DNA of 64,000 bases from Centrapalus pauciflorus. Its lineage: Eukaryota; Streptophyta; Magnoliopsida; Asterales; Asteraceae. Position numbers and translations under genes: made by a program. The number at the start of each line of letters is the position of its first letter. The first letter of the stretch is position 1. Below, piece by piece: positions 48,940 to 59,106 of the stretch. The stretch lies in NCBI GenBank assembly GCA_020465985.1, contig JAANYP010006942.1, forward strand, positions 124,001 through 188,000. Direction: 5' to 3'. The notes under the pieces are model-generated. The model ran no database searches. It had not been told where the DNA came from and saw only the letters and a list, made by a program, of their open reading frames with translations.

Positions 48940-49535
48940 GTCTAAAGCACCTGTTCTGCAATTGATTTGAGCATTGATTGTAGCTAAGAAGGGACGTCCT
49001 AAGATATTGTCGGTTGGCTTTCTTTATAAGTACTGTCCGAATCCAACACTAAGAAATCTACTGGATAATAGAAGTCTTTAACCTTAACAATTACATCAGA
49101 TAACATCCCTCGTGGTACTTTGGTGGATCTATCTGCTAATTGCAGGATGAAATATGTTGTCTGTAAGGTGCCTAGATCATGTTAGTCAAATAAATTACCA
49201 GGTAGAAGATTAACGCTTGCCCCTAAGTCTAGAAGTGCCTTCTTTATCTGAACATCGCCAATAGTCACCGGGATCAAGGGTGATCCTAGGTCTTTTATTT
49301 TAGGCGGTAGTGAGCTAGTGATAACTACACTAACTTGTTCAGTGAGGTTGTTTTCTTTAGGAAGAAAGATTTTGAATTTACGATTCTGAGTACAGAGGTC
49401 TTTTAAGAATTTAGCATAAAAAGAGACTTGTTGTATAGCTTTGATTAAGGGAATATTAATTTTAACTTGATTAAAGATATCCCATAACTCTTCATTTTTT
49501 GGTCCTCTCTTACCATAAGGAAATGACGTCGTGTT
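48940..49535 (-). pseudogene. Athila protease region
   Basis: On the minus strand ALLDLGASVNLLP near 49215-49235 is the retropepsin active site (D-L-G-A-S). The surrounding frames are broken by several stops. Confidence 0.75.
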
Positions 49536-51359
49536 TTATAAGGTTGTTGGGTAAGGAGCAGTTTCGGTGTCTGAACTGCCTTCCCCAACTTTAATCTCGA
49601 TTGGTTTCTTGGCTTCTAAATCCTTAAAGGTTACTTTCTTAATTTTTGTCTCTACCTTTGACTCTGATTTAGGTGGTTCCTCTTCATAGACAATTTCAAC
49701 CTCATCTTCTGTTTCACTTTCCTTAGGCATTTCTATCTTATTATCTACTTTCTTTCCACTCCTAAGGGTAGTGATTTTGGTTACTTCGTTAACTTCATTT
49801 ACTTCATATTTCTTCTCCTTACCATGATTATGCGATGGGTTAACCGTGGTGTTACTAGGAAGCTTCCGTTCTTCTCGTTTAGTTAGGGACTCTGCAATTT
49901 GTCCCATTTGCCTCTCAAGCATCTCTATAGTTTTCGTCTGTACCATGGTCTGTTGTTTCATGAACTCCATAAATTCGAAGAACTCCTTCGAATTCCCAAA
50001 CACTGGTCATGGTTCATGTTCTTCTTTGGGATCTTGACGTTTGTAATTTCGATCATCCTTCGTAGCTGAGGTTGATCCTTCTCGGTTTTGTTGACAAGGT
50101 TGCTCACATCTTGGCTTCGTGGTAGCATCGTTGTCTTGATTATCCCTCCAACTAAAGGTTCGGGTGTTTTCTCCATCCCGGATTGTAGGTTTCCGAGTAT
50201 GGGTTTTCCCGTTCTCTTTGTTGCCGATAGCCAAAAGCTTCATTCACATACTCCTTGTGGGCGAAGGTAGGTGGGCAGTTTTCGGATTGATGGGAAGGAT
50301 CTCCACATGTGACACAACAGACTTGTGCCACTGTGGTCTTTCCCATACCCTTCATCAACAAGTCCATCTTTTTGCTTAGCTCAGAGATATCAGATTTGAC
50401 TTCTCTTTTCCATGCATTGTCTATGCCCATGACTTGGACACCAATACTACTCTACGAACCTGCTTGGACTTTTAAACCTTTACTTAACTGGGTTAGCAAT
50501 TCCCATGCTTCGTCATCCTCTTTGGCTAAAAAGGTTCCGCCAGAAGCAGCAGTAATCATGTTCCTACTTTCTTGACTAACTCCATCAAAGAATGTTTTGA
50601 TTAACATCCATTTAGGAATTTCATGGTGTGGCCATGTTCTTAGTAATTCATTTAGCCTATCAAATGCTTCGTGAAATTGTTCTCTAGGTCTTTGTTTGAA
50701 TCCAGTTATTTCTTTACGTTTTTCTGTAGTTTTACTAATTGGGTAATATTCAATTAAAATTCCTTTTTCATTTCGTCCCAACTAGTTAAACTATAAGTGG
50801 GAAGTCACACAAACCAGTTTTTTGCTTTTTCTTTCAAGGAGAAAGGAAATAGTCTAAGTTTAAGTGCGTCTACGGTCATTCTCTTAACGTGATTGGCCTT
50901 ACATATAGCAGTGAATTCAGCTAAGTGTTCGTATGAATCTTCGCTTGGTGCTCCGCGAAAAACCGGTAAGATGCTAATTAGCTGAGGCCTAATTTCGGGC
51001 TCATTATCTGTGATTGGATAGAAAATGGGTGATGGGTTAGGAATATCAGCCGGCCTATAGTGGGATTCTACGGTTCTACGATCTCTCATTGATTTTTGGT
51101 TTTGTTGGACTCCGATAAGAATATTATCGACCTTCTCATCTTCCGAACTAACTACTTCTTTAGCGTCTACCTCAGGAGCATTGTTCTTATTTTCGTTTGC
51201 TTGAGTTGTGGCTCGCTTATTAGATCTAGCCGTTTTCTCTATTTCCGGATCAAACTTCAAGGGTGAAATTCTTCCGGAGTACCGTGTGTGCATAAAACTA
51301 TGAGGACTAGATGAAGAACTAGCAGTTTTCTTTTTGGTGAGAATCGATGCTTGCGCCAT
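49536..51359 (-). pseudogene. Athila gag
   Basis: The start MAQASILTKKKTASS at 51359 opens a 184-codon frame with FRGAPSEDSYEHLAEFTAIC and LKLRLFPFSLKEKAKNWF, typical of the gypsy gag (Retrotrans_gag) fold. It then shifts near 50800 to FKQRPREQFHEAFDRLNELL and CVTCGDPSHQSENCP (a CCHC-like knuckle near 50310). The last part (50003-49536) is Lys/Glu-rich. Two or more frame changes and a stop near 50440 disable it. Confidence 0.83.
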
Positions 51360-51541
51360 GATCCCTTTTTTTTAATATTACTAAAGGCAATAAATGAAGC
51401 TTAAAACTAAATATCTAGATTAACAGCAAATAAACAATTAAAAACTTAATAAGCAAATAAATTGAAATAAACTAAATTAACTAGAAAACTAAACTTAAAG
51501 CTAATTACCAAAATACGTGACTTTAAGTGCAACCGCTCCCT

Positions 51542-51554
51542 GGCAACGGCGCCA
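51542..51554 (-). promoter_or_regulatory. Primer binding site of Athila (tRNA-Asp type)
   Basis: Minus strand TGGCGCCGTTGCC follows the LTR end with a short AATTT spacer, the arrangement known from Athila elements. Confidence 0.9.
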
Positions 51555-51559
51555 AAATT

Positions 51560-52621
51560 TGATACGAGTATCGTTACCTCGCCAAAAATAACCACTAATT
51601 ACCTTAGAAGCTAGGGTAAGTAGGGATCGTATCCACAGAGAGCGAGAGGTTAATTTCACGTATTCGAACGACTAGCGTTTGTAAACTAACTCCTTGGAAA
51701 AAGTGATTGATTGAAAAGGATTATTGTTTGCTTTTATAAAATTAATTAACTGCACGATATAAATACATTAACAAATATAACCATTCCCGGATTCCACATC
51801 AAACTTCGTTTTTAATTCATAAACGATATAAATATTACATAGACATAACCTTTTTATAATTGTTATTAAAACCGTTACGTGATCTTGGGCATAGCGCGTG
51901 TTACTTTGATTACTCGTCTTAATTAAACAAATAACTCGGCGCGAATAATAAAATACCAACAAATTATCTTGCGAAACGCAACCAAATAAATAACAATCAA
52001 TTGTTTACAATCAAAACATAAACCATAAAACATGCAAACATAATAAATCGTCCGTAAAATTAAAACACTTAGCGTGATGATTCCTCTGAGAATGATTATC
52101 GCGAGCTTAGCCGGACATGGTTGATGCAATGCTCCAGAATTGTGATTTCATTTTCATAGTAATTTCGTAGCTTGAGTCGTGCATTCTTGGTACTCGTATT
52201 CGCTCAAACGGGACCTTTTCTAAGCTTTTCTCTCTAAAAACGCGACTCCTTTTTCATCTCCAATGCTTGGTATTTATAGATAACTTCTTAAAACCCTAAG
52301 CACGACTCTGAAAATATTTTAATGGGTTGGGTGTAGCCGTGGGCGCAGGCCTGCGCCTCCCCTGCTCCTGGGCTTAATTTCGTCTTTTGGCAGCATAATT
52401 CGTTCTGTCGAGCACTTGGTTGGGGAGCAGGGCTACGCCTCCCTCTGCGCTTGGCTTTCTAAAAAGTTTTCTGATTTTTCTCAATTTTTGCCAAATTTAG
52501 ACTTAAATTAGTCACCTACACAAGCAATGAAACTAATCAATAGTAGCACATTCTACAGCACATTTTCATTTAAAACTAACTATTTTACGCTTTAAAAACA
52601 TTGATAAATATAACCCGATCA
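51560..52621 (-). repeat. Athila 5' LTR
   Basis: Uninterrupted LTR of 1062 bp, partner of 14732-25235. It carries GGCGCAGGCCTGCGCC at 52342-52357. Followed by CACCC. Confidence 0.9.
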
Positions 52622-53391
52622 CACCCTATTTCCAATAACATAAAATGCAGTAGTAGATAAGTAAGGTTGAGTGTTGTAAAGGTGCTCACCACATACATGT
52701 TTTGAAAATGAGACTCAGGAACCTTGGATATCTCACAGCAGCTGGACGCTATTGTTGCTCCACTAAGTTCCTCAGATTCAGGAAAATCCACCTTGCCATG
52801 TACAGAGTTGTCCCATTCACAAACTGTAGGACAATAGAAATGTCATCCCTGCTGAGTTGGTCAAATGCCAACTTTGCAGCTTAGGCTCATCACCACTGAG
52901 GCAAAGAGAAAACTGTAGTTTGGAGATAGATCCCTTCTGAACAAGGTAGCCCCCACTTTTGGTTCTGCTACACCACAGAAGCGTAGCAGATTGCCCATCT
53001 GTTCGTCCTTAGGCTGAAGTTTGTCATAGGTGTCATTAATGGGAAGATGAATTACTTCCCTGAGAAGAGCAGTGGTGATCTCAATAGATTGAGTGCCATT
53101 GAGAATAGTTCCCCTGATGGTTTTGGTAGATGGGTCATATGAACAGGTATACCAGAACTCATAGACCATCTCCTGGTACAAGACACCAGGAGAGGCATTC
53201 ATTGCATAGTGCAGGGGATGGGCTTGAAGAAACTCCATCATAGGTTCATAACCTTTTCCAACATAATTTTTAGAATGGTCAGGTTAGCAATATAGTTGTT
53301 GGATTTGATTATGAGCATTATGTTGATAGAGGGATGTTTTTCAACATCATCTCCAACGAACACATGGAGAATGGGGTTATTTTGTTGAGTC
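52622..53391 (-). pseudogene. Env-like ORF of the outer copia, N-terminal part
   Basis: Probable start MTQQNNPILHVFVGDD at 53391. After a frame change near 53250 the reading continues MMEFLQAHPLHYAMNASPGV, MVYEFWYTCSYDPSTKTIRG and LLREVIHLPINDTYDKLQP, matching in layout the N-terminal domains of the copia-2 and copia-3 ORFs. Further changes follow near 52860. At 52622 the frame is cut by Athila and resumes at 14731, in frame once the element and one CACCC copy are disregarded. Confidence 0.68.
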
Positions 53392-53855
53392 ATTTGAGAG
53401 TAGTAGGGAAGCACGATAGTTGGACACTTAGTCTGTTTAGGGTTTATCAAAGAGTTATGGAAGCAGTAGAGAAGAAGAAGATGATGAAACAATGGTTTGG
53501 GTATTTACAGGATTTGAATGTGAGTGAGTAGGAGAGATAAAGGTTTAGGCAGTTGATTTGGAATGTTTCTAACAGAAAACGGAATGGTTTACCTTGTCGG
53601 AACGGTTGTCAGACCAACTTGACCTTTTAATCACTAACACACGTAACACACATTATCCGCAGGTAGTTAAGTTAAATAAATACTTAATTTAAGTAACTTA
53701 AATATGAAGAAAGGTAAGTAAAATTGATGGTCTAAGCTGTTGCTCAAACCTGTGATGAACAGGTTTCATCACACACTGATCATTCTTCAAGCTGTTCATG
53801 AAACATGTGCAGCTATATAAGAATAGGTTTCATCATGAAACCTGTTCAATAGTCG
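53392..53855. other. Pol-env spacer of the outer copia, left of the young gypsy
   Basis: Non-coding. Continues at 61173-61402 beyond the young gypsy. It holds repeated AAACCTGT(T)C and GAACAGG(T)TT motifs (53740-53860), the same words that occur in the LTR near 10720-10990. Confidence 0.55.
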
Positions 53856-54116
53856 AACAGTGTAACATCCTCAAAGTTATGTTATTGTAATTGGGCTAAT
53901 TAAGTGGAAAATTTATATTTAAAGTTGAATTTGGGTGATTATTATGTATTTGGATATTTAGCAAAGTTTGTTGCTATTTTAAGAAAATTGAATTCAGAAA
54001 CAATTTTATGGATTATTATGAATTTAAAAGTTAATTATGATAAATCTAAGATGAAATCAGTATTTTATGGAACCGGTTAAGTCAAGTGGTGAAATGTGCA
54101 AAAATGACGAAAGTAG

Positions 54117-54125
54117 TATATAAAG
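54117..54125 (+). promoter_or_regulatory. TATA box in the 5' LTR
   Basis: TATATAAAG, about 30 bp upstream of the T-rich start of the CT-rich leader; repeated at 59363-59371 in the 3' LTR. It marks the likely Pol II promoter of the element. Confidence 0.7.
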
Positions 54126-54499
54126 GGCAATAGGCTTCATTTTTTTTAGTTTACACTCTCTCTCTACTCTATCTCTCTAGAAGTTTTCTCTCTACATCTC
54201 TCTAAGATATATCACAAACTGACCGTCGGATTTTCGAGAATTATACGTCATCGGAAAGATATCGAGGAGTACAACAGCAATCTACGAACGGATTTTAGAT
54301 TTCATACGAATTGAGGTAAGAATCGACCTTTTTAAGATTATGGTTTCGGTTTTGAAGAACACAATTTTCGAATCTATCATTTTATGCCAATTTAAGCTTG
54401 TTTTGCTTGAAATATTGCTGGAATATGAAAGTATATGCATAGTAGAATCGAATCTAAGTATTATACATGATATATTAGTGATTTTTGCCTTAGAAATGA

Positions 54500-54780
54500 A
54501 GGATTTAAGTTGAAATGATGAACAGACTCGAATGGGTCAAGAACAGAGTCGAAATGCAAGAACAAACTCGAGTTTGGTGCTAGATTCGAAGGTGTATAAT
54601 TAGATTTTAAGGGGAGGGCTTCGAATCTAGGCATAGATTCGAAGTGAGGTTCGAATCTACCCTAGATTCGAAGGGTAGTTCGAATCTGTTGGTATGAGGT
54701 TCGAATCTGATGCTATGGGTTCGAATCTGATGCACGATTTCGAATCTAACCCATTAAATTCGAGTTTAATGCCTAAAATT
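54500..54780. repeat. TTCGAATCT motif array in the gypsy 5' LTR
   Basis: Some 15 copies of AGATTCGAA/TTCGAATCT and ACTCGAA(T/G) variants. Three copies read GGTTCGAATCT exactly (54648-54658, 54698-54708, 54718-54728) and one AGTTCGAATCT (54677-54687). The array is repeated at about 59746-60026. The motif is the same as in copia-3. Confidence 0.9.
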
Positions 54781-55925
54781 GAGAAATATACTCTCTAAAC
54801 TTGTGTATTTTGAATGAAACTCATAAACAACATGAAGAATGTCATGGGTTATATAAAGGTCAATATATGAACAGGAAATGGGTTCAAACTTAGTTGTAAA
54901 TTCGAATTTGGATGTAGACCCAAAATGGGGAAAACGTTGCAAAACTTACGAGACTTGATTTTTATGAGTTAAACGGTTAATAATATGAGGAAATTGTTGT
55001 ATTTAATATGACAGGTCCCTTGTGGTGTTGTTTAACCCACAGTGGGGTACTTGGTGGAATCCGGTTGAAAGGCCGCGGGGAAATAATATTGGTTATCCTT
55101 TATTTACGCACCCACTGTGAGTACCTTTGATTTTAGCATGTTTACATCTGCTTTATGTTTGCTAGGCCTGCTGAGGCATGTTGTTTCACTTTCGTTTGGC
55201 ATTCTACTAACATGCGTATATATAGTGATGCACATTCACATTTGTTGCATGTCCTTTCTTTTGTTGTGCATCCTGTTGTTGATGATGGACCTGTGTGGTC
55301 GCATCTGTACTCTGATGTTACTGTGCTATATGAGCCAAGAGTTTGACACCTCTATGGCCAGGATAGACAGTATGACATCCCCGATGGTATGTTTGCCTCA
55401 GTATGGTGGATTTCTTAATGCCGAGTGTCAACTCGAAGGGGCTGTGGGCCTAGGTTTGCGTACCATGGGTACGTGTGGAGTATACGGTATGTGTTACCGG
55501 GGTTACTCTGGATAGCATCATAAAGATATGTTGAATGCGTAAAATCATATGGTATTCACTAAGCAATCGCTTACCCTTTTAGTTGTTGAATTTTTGCAGG
55601 AAAAGGGAAGTCTTCTGCTGGACATTCTCGTTAGGCTATTTGAGAAGATTTGGAAGAAATTGTTACTTAATCGGTATTTACGTTGTGGAACAAATGTTAT
55701 AATATGTTTGGGATGATTGTAATAACTGCATTTGGATATGTAGACTTAGTTATGGTACCTTGTAGCACCATAGGGTGTTTGACACTTTTTGCACTACTTT
55801 TATTTTATGTTTTAAATGCTTCCGCACTAAAATCTAGGTTATCAGATCATTATGTACTGTTTGATGGTGATAAAATCCTGGGAGATTGTAATTGGTGGTT
55901 GTTGTGGCAAGGGTGTCACACGAGA

Positions 55926-55937
55926 TGGTATCAGAGC
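55926..55937 (+). promoter_or_regulatory. Primer binding site of the young gypsy (initiator tRNA-Met)
   Basis: TGGTATCAGAGC, five bases inside the 5' LTR. Confidence 0.93.
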
Positions 55938-56140
55938 AGTTGTTTGAGATTCAAGTGTCCGTGAGGTCTTGGTCTCAAACATTAAGTGTTGACATGTAGT
56001 GATACTAAGTAATGATCTGAACTAAGATAGGTTACGATCTAGTAATCATAAGAATATTGACTATCATACGGGACAATTGGGTGGTGTCTATAAATAAATG
56101 ACATGTTACTAAATAAGTTATATGTTTCATATTTCAGAAC

Positions 56141-57397
56141 ATGTCTGGAGGAGGAATGACACCAGAAGAGACGAGAGAAATGATGCTAGCCATGATGGCT
56201 GAGCAAAATCGGATGATTCAGGACCAGTTTCGGGCTCGAGATGAGGCCGAAACTAAACGAAGAGAAGATAAGAGGAAGAATAAAGAAAGAGAGAGAAACA
56301 ATGACGAACAAGATGACAATATTGGTTCATCTAATAAACCCAGAAGTTGTCGGTTTAAGGATTTTAAGGGAAATGGAGCAGTCGAGTTTAATGGACTGGG
56401 TGATGCTGTTGCTGCTCTGGAATGGATAACAGCCACAGAACGGACATTCCGAATCAGCGATTGTGCTGAGAAGGACATGGTCCGTTTCGCTACTGCCATG
56501 TTCACCAAAGACGCAATAATGTGGTGGAACTCGATGGTGAATGCATTAACAATGGAGAAGGTTGCTGTAATGACATGGGCTGAGTTTACCGAAATCTTCA
56601 CTCAGCAATACTGCCCGGCCGATGAGCGCCGAAGACTTGAGGCAAAATTTATGACGCTAATTCAGGGGACTAAGTCTGTGTCCCAGTACGCTGTAGAGTT
56701 CACGAGGTTGAGTTTGTTCGCGCCTCATCAAGTGGATACTGAGGAGAGGAAAGTGACCCGATTTGAGGTAGGTCTTGATTTGGAAATCCGAAGAGTAATG
56801 AGCAACGTACGTTACCCCACGTTTGCCAGTCTGCTGGAAGCTGCCAGAAATGTAGAACAAATCCTGATTATGTCAGGATATGTGATGGGGGCTGCTGCTG
56901 ATGCTTCAACTAACCCAACTCAGCCTTCACCACCGAAACGACAGCGTGAAAGAAACTACTCCGGTTCTGTACGATCGTCGCAGTACTCGCCGCAACAGTC
57001 ATTCCGTCGACAGTCTAGTCCTTCGGGTCATGCTCAAGCGTACTCTATCAACACTGAGCCACAGTACTGCAATAAATGCCATTTGGAACATTTCGGCAAA
57101 TGTACCAAGGGGCGTGCATGTTTTTGCTGTGGAGAATTGGGTCACTATCAAAATGAATGTCCAAGGAAGGGAGATGCTTGCTATAAGTGTGGTGTATGGG
57201 GACACTACAGTAGGAATTGCAGAAGGGATGATCCAACAGCTGCTGCTCCATCTACAACACGATCATCGGGAGGTTCAAGTGGTGGTTCAGTCAACCGCCG
57301 GAACCAGTCACAAAGGGGGCAGGCTAGTGCATTTCAGATTACCGCGGAAGAAGCTAGGGAAAACCTGGAGATGGATATGGGTACGTTTATGAGTTAA
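56141..57397 (+). CDS. Intact gag of the young gypsy element
   Basis: 418 codons without interruption from MSGGGMTPEETREMM. The order is a charged N-terminal helix (RREDKRKNKERERNN), a gypsy-type capsid region (GDAVAALEWITATERTF, MTWAEFTEIFTQQY, FARLSLF-like FTRLSLFAPH), a Gln/Ser-rich linker, then zinc knuckles CFCCGELGHYQNEC and CYKCGVWGHYSRNC preceded by an imperfect CNKCHLEHFGKC. It ends in a Gly/Ser-rich tail and ITAEEARENLEMDMGTFMS. In autonomous relatives the protease follows right after GTF; here a stop intervenes. Gag packages the RNA, so the element could form or join particles while borrowing enzymes. Confidence 0.92.
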   Translation: MSGGGMTPEETREMMLAMMAEQNRMIQDQFRARDEAETKRREDKRKNKERERNNDEQDDNIGSSNKPRSCRFKDFKGNGAVEFNGLGDAVAALEWITATERTFRISDCAEKDMVRFATAMFTKDAIMWWNSMVNALTMEKVAVMTWAEFTEIFTQQYCPADERRRLEAKFMTLIQGTKSVSQYAVEFTRLSLFAPHQVDTEERKVTRFEVGLDLEIRRVMSNVRYPTFASLLEAARNVEQILIMSGYVMGAAADASTNPTQPSPPKRQRERNYSGSVRSSQYSPQQSFRRQSSPSGHAQAYSINTEPQYCNKCHLEHFGKCTKGRACFCCGELGHYQNECPRKGDACYKCGVWGHYSRNCRRDDPTAAAPSTTRSSGGSSGGSVNRRNQSQRGQASAFQITAEEARENLEMDMGTFMS

Positions 57398-59106
57398 ATT
57401 TTCGCTTGCATTAGTGATGTTTAATTCCGATATCAATAGGTCTTTTGTGTCTACTGTTTTGAGCAACAAATAGTCATGACACTGTTTAAGTACTTGTTAT
57501 AATTGACATAGAAACTACTAGTAATACTCTAGCCAAATTTGATTGCTTTTACCGTAACCGCACCTTAGAAATTGAAGATGTAATCTTCAATTTGGATTAT
57601 ACTCCGATAGCATTTAGTGAATGTAACGTGATAGATGTAGGAGATGTCGACATTATGAATAAGAATGACAAATGTCAAAGAAGGACTGATGTTTACTATA
57701 ATTGTGGAAAAATGGGTAATTTTAGAAGAATACTTTAAGATTCTATACGTAACCTCATTAAAAGTTTGTGATCCTAAAGATAACATGAACATGAGTATTA
57801 GGAAAAGTTGATACTATTATAAGTAAGATGATGATTATGAATAAGAATACATTAATGTATGAATAGGCATTTGATGAATAAGCTAAAGTGGATTTTAAAA
57901 TTCTGAATTGGAAAAGATGTTTTGAATACCGTGAGAATAGTTTGTAAATGGAATGTACAATGTGAAATATAAGTAAAATATGTATGAGAGTTGTAATTAA
58001 TTAGGAAGGAAATATGATGATACATGAGGATAGTATATTTATTGATATGGTAATTGATCAATAAGAAGATTAAAGAGACTTTGGATAATGATGAGAATTT
58101 GCTTATACAGTAAAGAAAGGTCTAATACTACGATTCGGAATCTAAGGGAGAATCGGAGGTGGTCATGAGTTTTGTTTAAATTTTTGGTGTCGATTAACTA
58201 AATTGTAACTACTGCATTGGTGCAATCAATGTTAGTACTTTAGTCTAAGTTGTTGGTTGTGATAAGTGTTGAAATTGATTAATAACACAATGGTTAAAGC
58301 AAACCATGTGTATCATAATTATACTTTAGGGGTCGAAGAGGTAAGTTTATATTATGGGGTTTTCCCAATAACTTACTGTTCATATTGGTATATACGACAA
58401 TATAATGTATTTTGGATTTAGGTAAAAGCTGAAAAGATCAATGGATTAGATAGGAATTTCATATAACATCAAATATCATGATAAAGTAAAGAAGGCGTCG
58501 TTTAAAAAAAAAAAATTCCGTACGCAAAGAAAAGTAGAAGTCCTACATGTTGGAAAGAAATTGAAGGAAACTCTGATGGTTATGTCCGTAATATCACAAA
58601 AAGATGTTATTATGGTGATAGTAATAAACCGATCAGTTATAAGACAAATAATTGAGTATAGTTGAAAGTATCACCGATAAGGATTGAAACCGGATCTGTA
58701 AAAAGGGTACAAGTTGACACCGGGATGTGTTGGCACGACTAGAATAATAGAGAAGTTAGGAATCAATCGAGTCATTTGGAATTTTTCCTAAAGGGAGTAT
58801 TGAATTAACACATGGTGTTTCACGTGGAAGGCTGTATGAAATCCTTACAACTAGTGATGAAAATTGGTTGATTATATCAAATTAGAATTCGAGAAAGGTT
58901 AGTATATGTTGAGAAACATGTATGTGTTTTAAATACTAACATCAGAAATTAAGGATCAAAAAGATTAAATTAGGGTTAATACGTTGGAAGCATCACAAAG
59001 GTTAAACCATGCTCGGGAGATAAAAGCCGATATGTTGAATAAGTAAAGAAATCTGTTCAAATACAAGTAACTTCGAGGACGAAGTTGAGCGTGGTGGAGC
59101 CCATGC
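57398..59106 (+). pseudogene. Decayed pol region of the young gypsy
   Basis: Only scraps can be read: NSDINRSFVST near 57430 at the place of the protease active site (no D-S-G), and NFEDEVE near 59070 at the place of the pol C-terminus. The 1.7 kb between is full of stops and much shorter than a pol gene (about 3 kb). The purine-rich GTGGTGGAG near 59092 before the 3' LTR is the likely polypurine tract. Confidence 0.75.

Larger units (their letters stand above)
53861..55920 (+). repeat. 5' LTR of the young gypsy
   Basis: 2060 bp. A TATA box TATATAAAG (54117-54125) is followed by a CT-rich leader and a donor-like GAG|GTAAGA near 54315. A dense array of TTCGAATCT motifs occupies about 54500-54780. 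Confidence 0.95.

Noticed and set aside
54500..54780. tRNA genes, because of repeated GGTTCGAATC
   Set aside because: No acceptor stem, D arm or anticodon arm can be drawn around any copy; spacing is too short.
55117..55964. Hydrophobic 132- and 93-codon frames in the gypsy LTR (also at 60364-61196)
   Set aside because: They lie inside the LTR, downstream of the promoter and leader, and are identical in both copies only because the LTRs are identical. No homology recognised.
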